Below, piece by piece: positions 62,140 through 64,000 of a stretch of DNA of 64,000 bases. The notes under the pieces were generated by a model. That model had not been told where the DNA came from and made no database searches. It saw nothing but the letters and a program-made list of their open reading frames with translations. The stretch spans positions 35,040 through 99,039 of the forward strand of contig NZ_NKJI01000023.1 of NCBI RefSeq assembly GCF_002277815.1, written 5' to 3'. The DNA comes from Pseudomonas sp. ERMR1:02. GTDB taxonomy: Bacteria > Pseudomonadota > Gammaproteobacteria > Pseudomonadales > Pseudomonadaceae. The position numbers and the translations under genes are program-made. The first letter of the stretch is position 1. Each line of letters begins with the position of its first letter.

Positions 62140-64000
62140 ATGACCGACGAATCGCCCTCCATCGACAAACTGCTGAAAACCTCGATCACGCCATGATTGC
62201 CGACCGCCACCGGCTGCGGCGGCAGTTGCTTGAACTGCGCAAGAACCCCGATGAGGCCAAACTGGCCCAGTGGGTGGCGCGCATGCAGGCGTCCTCTGAT
62301 CAGGTGCTGGCGCGCAAGGCCAGTCTGCCAGTGATTCGGTATGACGACAGCTTGCCGATCGCCGCAAGCGCGACGAAATCAAGAAAGCGCTGGAAAAGCA
62401 TCAGGTGCTGATCATTGCAGGCGAAACCGGCTCGGGTAAAACCACCCAGTTGCCGAAGATCTGCCTGGAAATCGGTCGCGGCCAGCATGGCTTGATCGGC
62501 CACACCCAGCCGCGCCGGATTGCTGCACGCAGCGTGGCAAGCCGGGTGGCCGAGGAACTGGGCACGCCGTTGGGCGCCTTGGTCGGCTATCAGGTGCGGT
62601 TCGAGGATCAGAGCGATTCCAATACCCTGATCAAACTGATGACCGACGGCATCCTGCTGGCGGAAACCCAGAACGACCGTTATCTGGAACGCTACGACAC
62701 GATCATCGTCGACGAAGCCCACGAACGCAGCCTCAACATCGATTTCCTGCTCGGTTATCTGAAAACCCTGCTGCCGCGCCGTCCGGACCTGAAAGTCATC
62801 ATCACTTCGGCAACCATCGATCTGGAGCGGTTCTCCAAGCATTTCGATGATGCGCCGATTGTCGAGGTCTCTGGCCGCACCTTCCCGGTGGACACCTGGT
62901 ATCGCCCGCTGACCCTGGAGCAGGACGAAGAGGGCAACCGCGTCGAAGACGACCTGACGGTGGATCAGGCGATCCTCGCCACCCTCGACGAAATCGCCGC
63001 TTTTGAGCGCAGTGAACGGCGCAGTCCCGGCGATGTGCTGGTGTTCCTGCCGGGCGAACGGGAGATTCGCGACGCCGCCGACATGCTGCGCAAGGCCCAG
63101 CTCAAACACACCGAGATTCTGCCGCTGTACGCGCGCCTGTCACCGGCCGAGCAGCAGCGGATTTTCCAGTCGCATCCGGGGCGTCGCGTGGTCCTTGCGA
63201 CCAACGTCGCGGAAACCTCGCTGACGGTGCCGGGCATTCGCTACGTGATCGACAGCGGCACTGCGCGCATCAGCCGCTACAGCTACCGCGCCAAGGTCCA
63301 GCGCCTGCCCATCGAAGCGATTTCCCAAGCCAGTGCCAACCAGCGTAAAGGCCGTTGCGGCGGGTCGAGCCGGGCATCTGCATACGCCTGTATAGCGAAG
63401 AGGACTTCCTCGGGCGCCCTGAATTCACCGATCCGGAAATCCTGCGGACCAACCTCGCGGCGGTAATTTTGCAGATGCTGCATCTGCGCCTCGGTGAAAT
63501 CACCGCGTTTCCGTTTATCGAGCCACCGGATGGCAAGGCCATCAGCGACGGTTTCAACCTGCTGCAAGAACTCTCGGCGGTGGATCGCAACAGTCAGTTG
63601 ACCCCGCTTGGTCGCCAGTTGGCGCGGCTGCCGGTGGACCCGCGCATGGGGCGCATGCTGCTGGAAGCAGCGAAGCTCGGCAGCTTGCAGGAAGTGCTGA
63701 TCGTCGCCAGCGCCATGTCGATCCAGGACCCGCGCGAACGCCCGCCGGAGCGTCAGCAGGCAGCGGACCAGGCCCACGCGCAATGGAAAGATGCTGATTC
63801 GGACTTCGCCGGGCTGGTCAATCTGTGGCGTGGTTTCGAGGAACAGCGTCAGGCGCTGACCGCCAGCCCGTTGCGTAATTGGTGTCGCAAGAACTTCTCA
63901 ATTACCTGCGTTTGCGTGAGTGGCGCGATTCCCATCGCCAGTTGAGCCTTATCTGCCGTGACATGCAGCTAAGCCTCAATAAAGAGCCGGCGGATTACCC
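62140..64000 (+). pseudogene. hrpA: ATP-dependent RNA helicase HrpA, partial and frameshifted as read
   Basis: DEAH-box helicase, N-terminal part only; the gene runs off the right edge (family about 1300 residues). Walker A GETGSGKTTQ, DEAH (IIVDEAHERSLN), SATID and the QRKGRCGR motif VI are visible. Four one-base losses break it: near 62176-62180 (KLLKN | LDHAM), 62358-62362 (SLPIA | RKRDEIKKAL), 63358-63360 (GRCG | RVEPGICIRL) and 63896-63899 (CRKNF | LNYLRLREWR). Each break is clean, so this is most likely error and not decay. Confidence 0.88.

Noticed and set aside
1..64000. CRISPR arrays, prophage or insertion sequences
   Set aside because: No regularly spaced repeats, phage structural genes or transposase motifs were found; the dispersed short repeats are REP elements.

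Overview
This window is chromosomal DNA from a Pseudomonas, most likely of the P. fluorescens group. The evidence is the nadB / algU-mucA-mucB-mucD block, the bcp-gcvR / dapA-bamC-purC-tRNA-Ser(CGA) block, the rnd-ycgL-ycgN neighbourhood, cysK, lpxO, aceK and hrpA, together with many short GC-rich palindromes of the Pseudomonas REP/REPIN type between genes. No prophage, insertion sequence, integrase, CRISPR array or rRNA gene was seen.

Layout. 1-5550: partial nadB, then the AlgU extracytoplasmic stress operon, with two AlgU-type promoters and no mucC. 5580-13690: envelope and housekeeping genes (BepA-like protease, TusA-like protein, AI-2E family permease, Bcp peroxiredoxin, GcvR, DapA, BamC, an MBL hydrolase, PurC) ending at tRNA-Ser(CGA). 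13800-24010: an accessory block with a TetR regulator, FadL-type porin, cholesterol-oxidase-like GMC oxidoreductase, alpha/beta hydrolase, SCP2 protein, HxlR regulator with a C-terminal SCP2-like domain, two Old Yellow Enzyme reductases, a second related TetR regulator and an SDR. It reads as an uptake and redox-transformation module for a hydrophobic, possibly steroid- or terpenoid-like compound. 24170-31760: LysR regulators, a CHMI-like isomerase, transporters, EptA (lipid A phosphoethanolamine transferase) and a methyltransferase. 31878-44541: RNase D, YcgL, YcgN, several enzymes and small conserved proteins. 44636-49957: a Fur-type promoter driving an IucA/IucC-type siderophore synthetase, an MFS exporter and a TonB-dependent receptor. 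50146-52522: pxpABC (5-oxoproline hydrolysis). 52635-56673: a MoxR ATPase / VWA pair, a DUF4160-DUF2442 pair that looks like a toxin-antitoxin module, and an AsmA-like DUF748 protein. 56801-64000: cysK, lpxO, an EamA transporter, aceK and partial hrpA.

Reading caution. At least sixteen single-base frame breaks occur in ten genes. Nearly all are apparent one-base losses, and four fall in hrpA alone. This pattern looks like residual sequencing or assembly error rather than gene decay, so genes marked as frameshifted are probably intact in the organism. Coordinates for these genes span the whole reconstructed gene.

Most promising for follow-up: the sterol-like accessory block with its SCP2-fused regulator, the single-synthetase siderophore operon (rhizoferrin/legiobactin-like in design), the DUF4160-DUF2442-HTH pair with an upstream inverted repeat, and a protease-fold protein whose zinc motif is lost.
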